Assembly (NCBI RefSeq): GCF_004664715.2
Contig: NC_051073.1
Coordinates: 65,725,664 to 65,789,663, forward strand
DNA from: Peromyscus leucopus
Taxonomy: Eukaryota > Chordata > Mammalia > Rodentia > Cricetidae
Direction: 5' to 3'
Length of the DNA stretch: 64,000 nt
Within the stretch, counting starts at the first letter, position 1. Each line of letters starts with the position of its first letter. Positions 63,106-64,000 of the stretch are shown in pieces. Position numbers and translations under genes: made by a program. The notes below the pieces were generated by a model. That model had not been told where the DNA came from. It searched no databases and worked only from the letters and a program-made list of their open reading frames with translations.

Positions 63106-63639
63106 TCAAAAAATAATGTTGTAAATCTTTATTTAAAGAAAACACCAAAATAAAACCCACTATTTTATATGCAAACTCAAACAATATTTTTGAAAGGCAT
63201 TACTGTTCATGAAACTCAGACACAAGGTGACCCATCGTGTGTCTGCAGGCCCCACCTCTTTCCTGAACTCTGCAATTTACCGTGGTGAATTATTTCTTTT
63301 CCAGGGCTCCCGGGGTCTCTAAGTTGACTGGAAGGTTGGACTTAGTGGTGCCCCAGGGCATCCAGCTGTAGTGTGCTATGATTCTGCTCTGTGGTTCTCG
63401 GGCTTCTACGTTGTCGAAAGAAAGATACAATGGAACCCGAGGGGAGAAAAAAGAAAAAAATTGAGTTATGCAATTGAAGAGCTTGTTCTCGTGGAAAAGC
63501 AGACATTTTATTGCTAGGAAACATAAATGTAACGAGTTTTAGTGATCATTATTTTTTACTGTTTTATTCATGTTTCATATATGTGGGCCACACACCCCAC
63601 ATACCTACAGACCACTTACATATGTACCTATATACCATA
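63106..63639. other. no feature recognised
   Basis: Unclassified sequence; no repeat or exon identified. Confidence 0.35.
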
Positions 63640-63720
63640 CATACACCCCTCCCTCCCTCCCTCCCTCCCTTCCTCCTCCCTCCCTCCCTCCCCTCCCTCT
63701 CCTTCTCTCCCTCCCCTTTC
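63640..63720 (+). repeat. (CCCT)n polypyrimidine tract
   Basis: About 80 bases of CCCT/CCTT/TCCC units. Confidence 0.95.
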
Positions 63721-63779
63721 CGCCTGTCTGCCTTGATTTTTCTCTTTCTTCCTGGTTTGATTGTAACGTCTCTATTGTT

Positions 63780-63895
63780 GTGTATGTGCAGGATTATTTC
63801 TCTCCTTCCTCCACGTCAGTCCCGGGATCAATCTCAGACTTGGCACCCAGCGCCTTTGCCCGGTGTGCCAGTTCCCTGGCTCGGTTTTGTTTTGT
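63780..63895 (-). mobile_element. tRNA-derived rodent SINE, antisense
   Basis: 'tcctccacgtcagtcccggg', 'atcaatctcagacttggcac' and 'ccagcgcctttgcccggtgt' match the antisense head of the SINE type also seen at 55112. Confidence 0.5.
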
Positions 63896-64000
63896 TTTAT
63901 TTTTAAGTTGGGTAAATAAAAGAAGTATTTTTTTCCTCTTCACAGTAAAGCCCACTGCCGCCGGAAGTAGATCCCGCCACCCCTTGGTATTTCTGCTATC

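Overview
This window is rodent nuclear DNA, most likely from a cricetid (hamster, vole or deer-mouse group). B1, B2/B3, B4 and ID SINEs, rodent MaLR LTRs and URR1-type hAT elements place it in muroid rodents. Three copies of one mys-like endogenous retrovirus LTR point further to Cricetidae. This is pattern recognition from memory; no database was searched.

I find no protein-coding exon that I can defend. The long open frames lie in microsatellites, minisatellites, LTR elements or the tandem duplication. The window reads as intergenic or long-intron DNA.

Layout: 0.35-2.9 kb is a nested cluster of MaLR LTRs and internal pieces, one piece inverted, holding a solo ERVK-type LTR with a 6-bp target duplication. 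Purine and pyrimidine tracts follow (3.07-3.65 kb). From 4.97 to 7.86 kb lies a direct tandem duplication of about 1.34 kb; only the second copy carries a B2 SINE. From 8.6 to 9.8 kb is non-repeat and G-rich DNA. At 9.96-10.67 kb one LTR sits inside another. At 11.8 kb a 5S rRNA pseudogene interrupts an ID-like SINE. At 12.48-15.11 kb is a near-complete non-coding MaLR element with two different LTR types and later insertions. From 16 to 29 kb are three solo LTRs of one family, a 41-bp minisatellite, ancient MIR/L2 remnants, and non-repeat sequence with clustered homeodomain, POU and SOX-like motifs (23.9-24.5 kb). From 29 to 45 kb are URR1 copies, an L1M fragment, a motif-rich stretch (31.4-31.6 kb), a CpG-rich block with a 12-bp repeat (32.7-33.1 kb), a 27-bp minisatellite, a 440-bp TG/TA tract and an IAP-like solo LTR. 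From 45 to 64 kb are more SINEs and ancient repeats, a possible minus-strand lncRNA terminal exon (53.5-53.9 kb), paired CRE-like sites (56.1 kb), and two non-repeat regulatory candidates (58.4 and 61.3-62.0 kb).

The window is rich in SINEs and LTRs; the only L1 I recognised is one ancient fragment. The parts most likely to be functional are the non-repeat motif clusters, the CpG-rich block and the candidate lncRNA exon. I saw no sign of an undescribed multi-gene system.
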